From positions 1 through 64,000 of the IMG/VR virus record IMGVR_UViG_3300023116_000035: DNA of 64,000 nt. One strand, given 5' to 3'. This DNA is from a virus. Shown one piece after another: positions 8,801-17,865 of this stretch (position 1 is its first letter; every line of letters begins with the position of its first letter). Under the pieces are notes generated by a model. It made no database searches. It was not told where the DNA came from and saw only the letters and a program-made list of their open reading frames with translations. Both the position numbers and the translations under genes were made by a program.

Positions 8801-11800
8801 TGTTAAGCAGTTTGCCTTTAAGGGCAGAGAGATTACTGAGGCTCAGGCTCAATCTATTGGTGCTGGTGGTCTGGGTGGTATGCGTACTCGAGCCGGTCTT
8901 GCTGCTGGTCGTGCTAAGTCTGCTGTTGTTGGTAAGGCTGGTGCTGCTGCTGGCGCTGTAAAGGGTGCTGCTGCTGCGCCATTTATTGCTGCTAAGAAAG
9001 CAATTACTGATGCAACTGCTGCTTCTGTTGCTTTTGGCACTACTGCCCCTGGCATGTTTAGTAAGGCTGGTCTTGGTATGAAGGGCTTTGTCGGCTCAAT
9101 CCTTAGAGGTGTTAAGGCCATGAAGCTTCTTAAGATTGCATTGATTTCTAGCGGTATCGGAGCAATTTTTGTTGGTATTGGTGTTGTTGTTGCTCTTGTG
9201 ATGAAGAATATGGATAATTTGAGGTCGAAGGGCGCTAGTTTGATGTCTTCTCTTAAGAAGGCTTTTGCAACTATTAAAGATGCTTTGATGGCTTTGATTA
9301 GTCCTATTCTTGATCTTATTGTGACTATTGCTGGTGTGGGTAATAGTGGTGAGGATGCTGGTTCTAAGATGGGTGCTGCTTTGGCTAATATTGGTACTGC
9401 TATTGAGGCTATTGCTGATGGATTTAAGTGGTTGATTGAGACTGTTGTTGTTCCTGTTGTAAAGATCTGGGCTGATCTGTTTTATCAGGTGTTTAGTTTT
9501 ATAACTGGTATTGTTAAGGGATTTATTAAAATATTTAAGGGTGATTGGAAGGAAGGTTTGAAGGCTATTGGTAGTGCTTTCCTTAATCTTGGTAAGGCTT
9601 TGTTGAGAATTGCTGCTCCTATTCTTGAAAAAATTAGCAATGGTTTCTTTACTGCTGTTAAGTTTATTGTTGATGTTTTCGCTTGGATGTTAACAAGTGT
9701 GATTGAAATTTGGTACAAACTTGTGATGTTTAATTTGCTTGTTGGGCGAAAGATCATGAATATTATTGCAAAACTTGTGAGCTTTATTGTTCAGGCATTT
9801 GGTCATGGTATTAAACTTGTTGGCGATGTTTTAGCTACATTGGTTGATGCGTTTGCTCTTGTTGCTGACAATGTTAGCGGCATAATGAGCTTCCTTAGCG
9901 GTGGTCTTATTCCTGAAACTGATTTTGCAGGTGTTGCTGATGGGGTCAGAGGGTTCTTTGATGGTGTTGGTGATTCTGTCATCGGTTTCAGTGACACTAT
10001 GCAAGATAGTGTTAATGCTGTTTTCGATTTGATTGAATACGGTATTACTGTTGGTAAGGATGCCGCTGTCGGGTTTATTGATGGCATTTCGGGCAGTATT
10101 GAAAGTGCTAAAGACGTTGTTGGTGATTTCTTTAAAGAGATGGCTAAGGGTGATAGTGGTATTGCTGAGGGTTCTGGTAAGGAGTTTATTAACGAGTTCT
10201 TTGAGGGTGCTGAGGAAGAGAATCCTTATGAGATGATGGATGAGTTGCTTGAGCCTACTTTGGACTTGAGCGAAGATGCTGGTGGTGCTGCTGGTGAGGC
10301 ATTTGCTGATAAGTTCAAGGAGGCTTTGCAGGAGATCCGTCAGACTTTTGTTGATCTTGTTGGTGAGTATTTGACTGATGAGATTAAGAGTGTGACTGAT
10401 GATTTGACTAGTGCCTTGGAAGATCAGAGGGATGCGGCTCTTGCTGTGTTTGAAGATCAACTTGAGGTGATTGATAAGCTGGGGAAAGCTGAAGAGTCTT
10501 TGACTAAAGAGAAGCAGTATCAGGCTGATTTGCGTGCTGCTCAGGATGAGCGTGAACTGAACCGCCAGAATTATGTACGTAATCGTGCGCTGGCTATTTA
10601 CGAGGGTCGTATTGATGATGCTCGCATGTTGGATCGTGAAGAGCAGAAGAGCAAACTGGATTCTGCTGCAAGTATTTCAAATCTTGAGCAGAAGCGTAAT
10701 GATGATTTGCGTAAGGAGAATCTTGCTTTCCTTAAGGACTCTATTAAGGATGCTAAGAAGCAGGCTGACGATTTCTTTAAAGAGCAGATTGCCGCTTTCA
10801 AGGAGGCTTCTAAGGATATAACGAAGTTTGCCCCTCAGACAATTGAGGATTATGAGTCTCAGTTGAATGAGTTGACCGCTCTGGCTACTCAGTTTAGTGA
10901 AGATAATGCTATTGAATTTGCTAAGACGTTTGATGAGATGCAAACAAAAATTGTTAATGAGATGCCTAATAAAACTGTGGGTGTGTTCAGTAGCAATCTT
11001 GATGATCTGATTACCACCGCTAAAGCTAAGTTCGGTTTGAATGATGAAGAGGACAGCATTGTTGGTGCGACTGTTGGAATGCTTGCTGCTATGGGCAACG
11101 CTTTTGACCCTGAGAGTGAAGAGGGTCAGAAGATTACGACAAACTTTGATTCCATTCTTGTTGGATTGAAGGATCAGATTAAAGACACCGGTGATACTGG
11201 TATTGCGAAGACTATTGAAAATCATGGACCTCAGGCGGTTTTGGAGGCCGCAATTGAACATGCTAATGAAAGCATTCTTAATAAGTGGAGAGGAACTATT
11301 GATCATATTATTTCTGAGGTTGATGATCTTGCTGACTTGATGGACCCGATGATTGCAAACGTTCTTGAGGCTCAGATGGCTTTTGAGGCTATGGAAGAGG
11401 CTGCCAAGAGTGCTGGCTCTGCTGCTGCTGGTGCTGGCTCTGGCGGAGGCGGTGGAGGCGGCGGTGGAGGCGGCGGTGGAGGCGGCTCTGGCTCTGGTGG
11501 CTCTGGTGGTGAAATTATTAGATACAACCAGAGCGGTATGGGTGCTGATGCTCTCGCCAGAAAAACTGCTGGTTTGAATGTGAAAGCATTTGTTGATGAT
11601 TATGCAAAAAATAATTGGTCAGGTCTTAGATATGACACTTTGAAACTGTATAAAGACAAACTTAGTAAAGTCCTTGAAGTGATGTCTACTGAACTTGTTC
11701 TCAATAATACAAGCAAGCATCAGCAGATTTACAATGAAGCTCTTGCGAAGGAAGGTCCAGCCATTGACAGAGGTGTTAAGGCTTATGCTGGTTTGAAGTT

Positions 11801-12167
11801 CCCGAATACGATTACGAGACAGTATGGTGGGTATGTTCCTGGATTCAGGTCTGCTGGTGTTCCATCAATGCTGCACGGTGGTGAGTTTGTAATTAATTCT
11901 AAGGCTGTAAGCAATATTGGTATGGCTGCTCTTCAGGCTTTGAATAATATGAGGTTTGCTACGCCGGGTCGATTTGGTGGTGGTCAGAATGTCACCACTA
12001 TTAATAAGTCTGAGACTGTGAATATTTATGTTGAGAACTTTATTGGTGAAGATGAGTGGTTTAACAATATGGTTTCTCAGTATGATATGAAGATTCGCCC
12101 TATTAATGATAAGAAGTTTAATATGGAAGATCGTTTCTATACGACTTATAAGGGAGCGAGTTATTAA
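5835..12167 (+). CDS. Tail tape measure protein
   Basis: 2110 residues, the longest gene here. Order: coiled-coil N-terminus (to about 120), a minor-tail/TP901-like helical core (about 120-600), hydrophobic segments near 630-660 and 1102-1130, an Ala/Lys/Gln-rich coiled coil (about 850-1010), a further hydrophobic region (about 1200-1350), a Glu/Lys helix region, a run of over twenty Gly with Ser, and a C-terminal G-G-Y-V-P-G-F...M-L-H-G-G-E-F-V-I-N motif often seen at the end of actinophage tape measures. Length sets tail length; at about 0.15 nm per residue the tail would be near 300 nm. ATG at 5835 is preceded by GATAAT (5815-5820). Confidence 0.95.
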   Translation: MADENIRLNVVVDGEEQLKQLSSSLKNVAFNMSGLGRLTKNLDAQQRGLNKALGNAGRGAVEQAKNVRQLTQNQTALSQELKRVNKDLQMLQKRLSSKQITKRQFDVLTTGLKQTSVAMKKVKARAFISDLKGIGMELKRLGKDAQFVGRSLIIGLTTPLLVFANRGLDAFKAYNSELIRFAKIADRNIDQLKSFEDAVYDLSQTFGLSRELIVGVAADFAELGISSEENLLKLSQITSEMSILGSMDVGSARELTQTMFLGMQRTLNLTRQNMSAQEKQAAAIAATNAQLMLFNAIENNTAMSFRDLAVAMPEAQAAATAFGLTMTQTAGLLAPMKAAGIDVSTAANGLKVSFQRLISPTKKAEQTMADLVDTYGDATGVLEEAFDQIQGLGVDSIQGLIDATMELRDVASDETVSKFFTDLFQKRQATRILTAIDDLVAFQRELNNVAIVGNQSLADIVNSALEAGNAAHGASITLVDDYASIANIAKIANTSIQDIKSGALEIDGRIVTAADKEAAMAVRQELGDLVRELKDAEGIDLIDQISSQGGKAMFVELLGASNAQELAQNELNIALNSTSTAIDRMKNSFKNIAADLISTVAPLIEKVSKAVSDFATAFRNLSPAFKQAILGFGAVVASIGPLVFIFGQLKLASGVMLNSLLRVVPGLKTLSVESVASASKLMFLKNGLTRTGDTIVNTNSRFATLIATIASGNGPMAKLAGSFGRMTGMLNKTRTAAGDVVSLVDEMKASADRVASTTFGGTPMGMGGAGKKTPPINITGVSGTAPVATAATAASPVFKPYKGMPAPPVVTPDARDTFKAERDRIKAVSKRLAITEAEAAKYRVDQATGQVRKNGRFVSAFEANVLKQEEAKRSARERMAFVNRKKQAEDFYNQTIKQKVDQQNAAIRQQNAATAKAAAAADARAKKAATKQADVARRAAGAKQRELKAEQAAFRQARRQALDFNKNQAQIFEARKNLTAKAVVENNKLVKQFAFKGREITEAQAQSIGAGGLGGMRTRAGLAAGRAKSAVVGKAGAAAGAVKGAAAAPFIAAKKAITDATAASVAFGTTAPGMFSKAGLGMKGFVGSILRGVKAMKLLKIALISSGIGAIFVGIGVVVALVMKNMDNLRSKGASLMSSLKKAFATIKDALMALISPILDLIVTIAGVGNSGEDAGSKMGAALANIGTAIEAIADGFKWLIETVVVPVVKIWADLFYQVFSFITGIVKGFIKIFKGDWKEGLKAIGSAFLNLGKALLRIAAPILEKISNGFFTAVKFIVDVFAWMLTSVIEIWYKLVMFNLLVGRKIMNIIAKLVSFIVQAFGHGIKLVGDVLATLVDAFALVADNVSGIMSFLSGGLIPETDFAGVADGVRGFFDGVGDSVIGFSDTMQDSVNAVFDLIEYGITVGKDAAVGFIDGISGSIESAKDVVGDFFKEMAKGDSGIAEGSGKEFINEFFEGAEEENPYEMMDELLEPTLDLSEDAGGAAGEAFADKFKEALQEIRQTFVDLVGEYLTDEIKSVTDDLTSALEDQRDAALAVFEDQLEVIDKLGKAEESLTKEKQYQADLRAAQDERELNRQNYVRNRALAIYEGRIDDARMLDREEQKSKLDSAASISNLEQKRNDDLRKENLAFLKDSIKDAKKQADDFFKEQIAAFKEASKDITKFAPQTIEDYESQLNELTALATQFSEDNAIEFAKTFDEMQTKIVNEMPNKTVGVFSSNLDDLITTAKAKFGLNDEEDSIVGATVGMLAAMGNAFDPESEEGQKITTNFDSILVGLKDQIKDTGDTGIAKTIENHGPQAVLEAAIEHANESILNKWRGTIDHIISEVDDLADLMDPMIANVLEAQMAFEAMEEAAKSAGSAAAGAGSGGGGGGGGGGGGGGGSGSGGSGGEIIRYNQSGMGADALARKTAGLNVKAFVDDYAKNNWSGLRYDTLKLYKDKLSKVLEVMSTELVLNNTSKHQQIYNEALAKEGPAIDRGVKAYAGLKFPNTITRQYGGYVPGFRSAGVPSMLHGGEFVINSKAVSNIGMAALQALNNMRFATPGRFGGGQNVTTINKSETVNIYVENFIGEDEWFNNMVSQYDMKIRPINDKKFNMEDRFYTTYKGASY

Positions 12168-12169
12168 CT

Positions 12170-12589
12170 ATGGCGGTGATTAGTAATCAGCAAACTGATC
12201 TGGTTAAGTATTTGTCTTTGAACGGCAGCGAGTTGACTGTTGGGTCTGCTAAGCACTCCGGTTCAGAGCAGTTGAATGTTTCTGATGTTGAAACTGCTGG
12301 GGGTCGTATTAAGAGGTATCACAAGAAAAATAAAAGATCTTTGAGTGTTTCTTATGAATATATCCCTTCAAATTCAGATAAAACTGTTGATGGCCGTAAG
12401 GGACGGGACTTTATCTACAATCTTGCTGTCAGTGCTCCTCAAGTAACAATTTCTTATAAAGATGAACCAAACGGTTCCGTGGTTTCCTATACAGGTTTTA
12501 TTGATAGTTACTCAGAGAGTATAATTAGAAGAGATCCTGTAGGGCAGTGTGTCTACTATCAGATCAATTTTGAACTTGTGGAGGCATAA
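12170..12589 (+). CDS. Minor tail protein, paralog of the next gene's C-terminus
   Basis: 139 residues. From about residue 45 it matches the last 110 residues of the following protein: R-Y-x-K, S-x-S, P-S, T-V-D-x-R-x-G-R-D, S-Y-S-E-x-x-x-R-R-D and a terminal E-L-V/E-E occur in the same order. Position directly after the tape measure suggests a distal-tail or tail-tip component. Confidence 0.75.
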   Translation: MAVISNQQTDLVKYLSLNGSELTVGSAKHSGSEQLNVSDVETAGGRIKRYHKKNKRSLSVSYEYIPSNSDKTVDGRKGRDFIYNLAVSAPQVTISYKDEPNGSVVSYTGFIDSYSESIIRRDPVGQCVYYQINFELVEA

Positions 12590-13944
12590 TGGGTAGCGGT
12601 AATTATAGCAAATATTCTTTTTCTTCTTCTGCTGGCAATGTAGATTTTTATGGCAATGATCCTTTATATCCAAAGATTTTAACGACTTCCGAGTCGTCTT
12701 TAACGGTTGAAGGCACAAAGATTTCTTATGCGTCTGCTTCTTTGTCTGCGTCTGCTACGTCGTCTGTGACGGCCTTTGAGATTCAACTGGCTAGCCCTAA
12801 TTTTGATGGCGACGTTGCAACAGTAACTATTGCTCTTGAAATATTAAAAGGTCAGATATTTTTAGATGGCGATACAACCCTTGCTGTTTCTGGAACGAAA
12901 GAGGCTTATGCGTCTTCGGCTCTGTCAGTTAGTGGAACTTTAACTTCTACTGCTCTTGAGATTCTTATACCAGGTGTTGATTCTGCTAGCGGCGATGTTG
13001 ATGTTGTGGTTGCTGGTACGAAAATTGCCACCGCCTCAGCGTCTGTGTCTATTACATCAGATTTAACATCTGATGCTATTAGAATTCCGGGTATCAATAT
13101 CGCCATGTCTGGTTCAGCAAGTTTGACTGCTGTTTCTTTAAAAGAGGCTTACTCTGCTGTTCAAATATCTGATGGTGATGGTCAACTTAATGCTGAGGCA
13201 TTTAAGTTTGCTTATTCTTCTTCTGGTTTGTCAATTAGTAATGATTTAACTGCAACATCATTGAAGCAAGCCTATAGTTCTACATCGACATCAGGTTCTG
13301 GTTCCGCAAGCGCAACTGCTCTTGAAATTCTTTTTACTGGTTCTGTAACTTCTGGTGCGGCTGTTTCTTTTATAACTGCTAAAGAGATAGTTTTTGGGCG
13401 AGCTGCATTGTCAGGAACAGTCAGTTCTCCACTATCTAATGTCATTCCTGGTGTTGTTATTCTTTCTGCTGAGACAAGAATGGTTGCCGGTGCGACTAAA
13501 TTTAGCCCAAGTATTGCCGAAGATGTCCAGACGATTAGGACTCTAGTTTCTATTGATGGCAAGCCTTTAAGCGAGCATAATCGCAAGTTCCAATCATCTA
13601 TTATTCAGTCTTTTGTGGAAAACAGAAACTGGGCGGCCAGTAGAAGCAGGTATTATAAAGCCTCTAGTGGAAGAAAGACTTTTTCTATTAGTTGGACTAT
13701 GCTTCCTAGTGAGCGACATCAAACAGTAGATAATCGATTCGGTAGAGATAGGATTCATTCTATTGCTTCAGACCCAGATGTGCATACTTTAAAGATGTTG
13801 AATCTTGATTCAAACGGAACTACTCCTTATACTGAAACAGAGTATAATGTATTAGTGAAGTCTTACAGTGAAAATTTAGTTCGTCGGGATATCAATAATG
13901 ATATGTATTTGTGGGATTGCTCTATTGAACTGGAGGAAGTGTAA
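12589..13944 (+). CDS. Minor tail protein with internal beta repeats
   Basis: 451 residues. Residues from about 20 to 290 consist of degenerate repeats of 25-45 residues (variants of G-T-K-E-A-Y-A-S-S-A-L-S-V-S-G), then comes a domain of about 110 residues paralogous to the preceding protein. ATG overlaps the previous stop (TAATG). The arrangement looks like a duplicated tail-tip domain that gained a repetitive, Ser/Thr/Ala-rich extension, perhaps exposed on the tail tip. Confidence 0.75.
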   Translation: MGSGNYSKYSFSSSAGNVDFYGNDPLYPKILTTSESSLTVEGTKISYASASLSASATSSVTAFEIQLASPNFDGDVATVTIALEILKGQIFLDGDTTLAVSGTKEAYASSALSVSGTLTSTALEILIPGVDSASGDVDVVVAGTKIATASASVSITSDLTSDAIRIPGINIAMSGSASLTAVSLKEAYSAVQISDGDGQLNAEAFKFAYSSSGLSISNDLTATSLKQAYSSTSTSGSGSASATALEILFTGSVTSGAAVSFITAKEIVFGRAALSGTVSSPLSNVIPGVVILSAETRMVAGATKFSPSIAEDVQTIRTLVSIDGKPLSEHNRKFQSSIIQSFVENRNWAASRSRYYKASSGRKTFSISWTMLPSERHQTVDNRFGRDRIHSIASDPDVHTLKMLNLDSNGTTPYTETEYNVLVKSYSENLVRRDINNDMYLWDCSIELEEV

Positions 13945-16900
13945 ATGATTACTTCCGACATTTACGGTAATACTTTAACAAGCACGTTTAATTCTAAGAC
14001 GACTTCGGCTTCCCAGAGGTTGAAGCCTAAAGTTCTTGTTGATTGGTTGACTAGCAGAAACTGTACAACTTTGTCGGTTTCTGTTGATTCAAACAATCAA
14101 CATAGTTCAAATGCTCAGGGGGATTTAGGGTATTTCTTTGCTCCCGAGCAGGCTATGAATGGTTACGATAGACAGTCTTTCACTTGGGCTGTCGCTGATG
14201 CAAAAGATGTTGATGGGAATGTTATTAAAGCAGATGGCAACTGGTTTGCTATGCCAGCAGATTTGAGCGACGATTATGAATTTGGATGGTGGTCTGGATC
14301 GACATCAACAGCAAACACTGAAGCAACCTACGGCGGATATGAGTTTGTTGATAACCCCACTGCTATTTTCACTTTTGATAGCAGGAAGTGTAATCTGATT
14401 AAGGTTGTAACTTCAGAATATTATGGTCAAGTTCACACTTACAGGTTGACGGTGAGAAGTTCTGATGCTGGACTTCCTGATCCAATGTATAGTGAAGTAA
14501 TTACTATTCCTGAAGATTCATATTATTATGAGCACTATTTACCAGTTTCTTTAGGTCATTCTACTATTGATACAGTTGAAGTTGAAATAATCTCAACAAG
14601 AAATCCTCAGGATTATGGAAGAATTCAAGAAGTTAATCCTGTGTACCAGGTCGATGTCGCTGATGACATCACAAGTCTTAGTATTGAAAACACAAGAGAC
14701 TTGCATGTTACTGAGATTCCAATTGCTGGTTCCGGCTCTGGCTCTGTTTCAATCGGTTTAGATAATACTAGCAAAGATTATAATGTTTTTAACAGTTCAT
14801 CTGCTTATGGTTCTTATATGAAAAAGAACATAAAACTGCAATCAACTATTGGATGGCAAGTTCAAAAGCATGACTCCCTTTTTGTTGAAAAAGAGATTCG
14901 GGCAAATATTAGTGCTAGCGCAACAACTATAACTCTTGATAATACAAACGATCTTCCTGAAGGCGGCTCGGGCGAAGAGTACGTCATGATCATTGATCCA
15001 GATAACTATACAAGGGAATATGTTCTTGTATCTGCAAAGACAGATACTTATACATTGTCAATTTCTCAACGGGGCTTTAACAACTCTATTGCTCGCAACC
15101 ACGCTGTAGGGACGAAGGTTGTTTTTGAAACGTATGAGTACCCAGAGTACATGCCGACTTATGTGAATGACTGGTCAGCACAGAGCGATAATATGTCGTC
15201 CGGAGCGTCAAGTTCTGATTGGTCAAGGTTTGCTTCTGAAAAAATTATTACCAATGGCTTCTTCTTAGAAAAGGTCACTGTTGCAGATGCTGTTAAAAAT
15301 TTGTTGATGAGAACAAATTATCCTCAAGCAGATTACTCCAGTCTAAATACATTTAGCAGGTCGGCTTTGAGTAAGAATGCTATTTTGCACATGAACTTTT
15401 CTGAGCGTGCAATTGACAGAAGCGGTACGAGCATTCCTGTTAAAAATGGTCTTAGAGCAAGATTCTTTGCTATGCCTGAGGGTCGCTTTAATAAGGTTAA
15501 AGACATTATTGCTGATGCTCTAGATAAGCAGCTGTCTCAACTCGAAAAAGCTTTGGGTGACAAGGCTTTTACCGTTCCTGACTACACTGTAAATACTGTT
15601 GATATTAATTACGATATTAATAATGCTTTAGACTTGGTTGATTTTTCATTTACTGATGCTGGTGGTGAGACCATAGATGAGTACTACAATATGGTTTTTG
15701 ATGGGTATTACACTCCTCCTGATTCTGGAGATCAAGTTCTCGCCGTAGGGATTGCTCACGGCGGGGTTCGTATTTATTTGGAAGATACTTTAATTCTAGA
15801 TGACTACCGTATTCACCCAGTAGAAACTGCTACGTATACAGATATTGAGTCTGAGGTTGTCAACCTAGTGGCGGGTAAGCCATACAAAATCAGAATTGAA
15901 TGTTTTCATATCATTTCAACAAATGATATTGATGGTAGTTTAAATGTTCAAGACTCAGATCAATTTAGTATCTACTTGCAGTATGCAATTGGGTCTGATC
16001 CCCTTTCAATTGTACCTATTGAAAATGTTTATACTATGGCTGCAATTGACCGTATTGGTTCTGTTGATGCTCCTTACACTTCTGGTTCGACTGATCGAAA
16101 CAAGACTAGAAACAACGGTGTCTATTTGGGCGAAGCAAATGTGGGTTCCGATGGCGGTCTAGTTTCTGATCCCGAGAATTATTCTGTAAGATTTACTTCA
16201 GATACGTACATGAGGCTGCCTTATGATTTGTCTTGGGATTTGAATAGTTCTGGTAGCGAAAACCACACTGGCGCTTGGTCTATTGAGTTGTATGTAAAAC
16301 CTACTAGTTCTGGATTTGGTGGTGACTATGCTTACATTAGTAGTTTTGATGGTGCTTCTCCGACTGGTGGTTTTGAGTTCTTTAATAGTAGTGCTTCTAA
16401 TGGATTTAGTATTGAAACATCTTCTGGTATAGAGCAGGTTTCTGCAACAGATCCGTTGACTTCTTGGGAATGGTCTCATGTTGTTGTAACTTATGATGGA
16501 ACTTATATTAAGTATTATTTAAACGGAGATCTACAGGATACGCTAGAGGTTGCAGGAACAATTTCTTCTTGGAACAATTTGGATATTGGTTTTGGTGGTC
16601 GCAATGCTTACTATCTTGTTGGTACAGGCGAAGTTTCTCCTTCTAATCTGAAAGACTTTTTCTGTGACCAGTTCTTGATTTACAACAAGTCGCTCTCCAC
16701 TTCAGAAGTCGCTGATCGCTACACAGAGGCTGTGATGCAGCCGCTGACAGTGTATCCGTTCCTGTACGGCAACGAGGCATCGGCAAAAGACATTATTGAA
16801 GAAATTACTCTTGCAGATTTAGGGCGTTTTTACATTGACGAAACAGGTAAAGCAAAGTATGAGCATTTTTACGCATTCTTTGAACCGACTATTGATAAAC

Positions 16901-17865
16901 ATGCTAATACGCAAATTAGTATAAATGATGACACAAATATTATTTCTGCTAATTACAATGTAAATTTGCAGGCAAATAAGATTGTTGTAAAAATTGCTGG
17001 TCTGTCTTCTAATCTTGTTGGTGTTCAGCCTTTATGGAGAGCAGATGACCCAACAACTCTTGCGGTAGTTAATCTAGAGTCTGCTTTGACAAACAGCGCA
17101 ACGACTATGACTGTTTCGAGTACTGAAGAGCCGCCTTTTGATAAGGCTGGCTATCTGGCTATTGATGATGAAATTATTAAGTATTCATCCAAGTCTGAGA
17201 ATGAGTTTGCCGGTCTAGAAAGAGGCGTTTTGGGAACAACTGCTGCTGCTCACACTCAAGACTCTGCTGTCAGAGAGGTTCGGTATTGGGATCTTAAGTA
17301 TGACAAAGCTCCTGCTTATGAGGTTAGAGATCCTTTTATTACCGGTATTCGTTTTGAGGAGCCGGATGAGATTGATGTTCTTGTTTGGAATGCAGAAAAT
17401 TATGGTGCAGAACTGGCTATCGCTGCTAATGCAAATATTGACAAGGGGACATTTGTGTTTGCTGAAGGCACCGATCCTCTGACAGAGAAGGTGGCTTTTA
17501 CTGCTGTTGCTGGGACACCTGTGTTGCTTACGGAGCAGAAGTCGCAAATTAAAGAGCAAAGTGCTAATTTAAGTGAAAACATCAGGCTTTACGGTCTGAA
17601 AGAGGTTGTGATTGAAAATCCATTTATTACTGATTTTGATCACGGTCAAAAAATCGCAGACTTTATTATTTCAAAAATGAGCGACCCTGTTCCTGTTATC
17701 AATTTAAATACTTTATTGACACCTAAAGCAACGGTTGGTGATCGGGTAAGGATTACAGAACTGGATGCTTTTGATATAATTAATGGTGACTACTGGATTG
17801 TTTCTAAGAATATTTCTTACGGCGATTCACCTAGTCAGACGTTGATGTTAAGGAAGGTGGTGTAA
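13945..17865 (+). CDS. Large tail-tip protein with PA14-like and LamG-like domains
   Basis: 1306 residues, directly following the previous stop. An N-terminal hub-like part is followed by a PA14-like sugar-binding domain (about 572-655, with D-G-Y-Y-T-P-P-D-S-G and V-N-L-V-A-G-K-P-Y-K-I) and a LamG/concanavalin-like domain (about 752-892, with W-S-H-V-V-V-T-Y-D-G and Y-L-N-G). The C-terminal 350 residues resemble phage hub proteins. The two carbohydrate-binding-like domains make it a good candidate for host receptor recognition. Confidence 0.8.
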   Translation: MITSDIYGNTLTSTFNSKTTSASQRLKPKVLVDWLTSRNCTTLSVSVDSNNQHSSNAQGDLGYFFAPEQAMNGYDRQSFTWAVADAKDVDGNVIKADGNWFAMPADLSDDYEFGWWSGSTSTANTEATYGGYEFVDNPTAIFTFDSRKCNLIKVVTSEYYGQVHTYRLTVRSSDAGLPDPMYSEVITIPEDSYYYEHYLPVSLGHSTIDTVEVEIISTRNPQDYGRIQEVNPVYQVDVADDITSLSIENTRDLHVTEIPIAGSGSGSVSIGLDNTSKDYNVFNSSSAYGSYMKKNIKLQSTIGWQVQKHDSLFVEKEIRANISASATTITLDNTNDLPEGGSGEEYVMIIDPDNYTREYVLVSAKTDTYTLSISQRGFNNSIARNHAVGTKVVFETYEYPEYMPTYVNDWSAQSDNMSSGASSSDWSRFASEKIITNGFFLEKVTVADAVKNLLMRTNYPQADYSSLNTFSRSALSKNAILHMNFSERAIDRSGTSIPVKNGLRARFFAMPEGRFNKVKDIIADALDKQLSQLEKALGDKAFTVPDYTVNTVDINYDINNALDLVDFSFTDAGGETIDEYYNMVFDGYYTPPDSGDQVLAVGIAHGGVRIYLEDTLILDDYRIHPVETATYTDIESEVVNLVAGKPYKIRIECFHIISTNDIDGSLNVQDSDQFSIYLQYAIGSDPLSIVPIENVYTMAAIDRIGSVDAPYTSGSTDRNKTRNNGVYLGEANVGSDGGLVSDPENYSVRFTSDTYMRLPYDLSWDLNSSGSENHTGAWSIELYVKPTSSGFGGDYAYISSFDGASPTGGFEFFNSSASNGFSIETSSGIEQVSATDPLTSWEWSHVVVTYDGTYIKYYLNGDLQDTLEVAGTISSWNNLDIGFGGRNAYYLVGTGEVSPSNLKDFFCDQFLIYNKSLSTSEVADRYTEAVMQPLTVYPFLYGNEASAKDIIEEITLADLGRFYIDETGKAKYEHFYAFFEPTIDKHANTQISINDDTNIISANYNVNLQANKIVVKIAGLSSNLVGVQPLWRADDPTTLAVVNLESALTNSATTMTVSSTEEPPFDKAGYLAIDDEIIKYSSKSENEFAGLERGVLGTTAAAHTQDSAVREVRYWDLKYDKAPAYEVRDPFITGIRFEEPDEIDVLVWNAENYGAELAIAANANIDKGTFVFAEGTDPLTEKVAFTAVAGTPVLLTEQKSQIKEQSANLSENIRLYGLKEVVIENPFITDFDHGQKIADFIISKMSDPVPVINLNTLLTPKATVGDRVRITELDAFDIINGDYWIVSKNISYGDSPSQTLMLRKVV

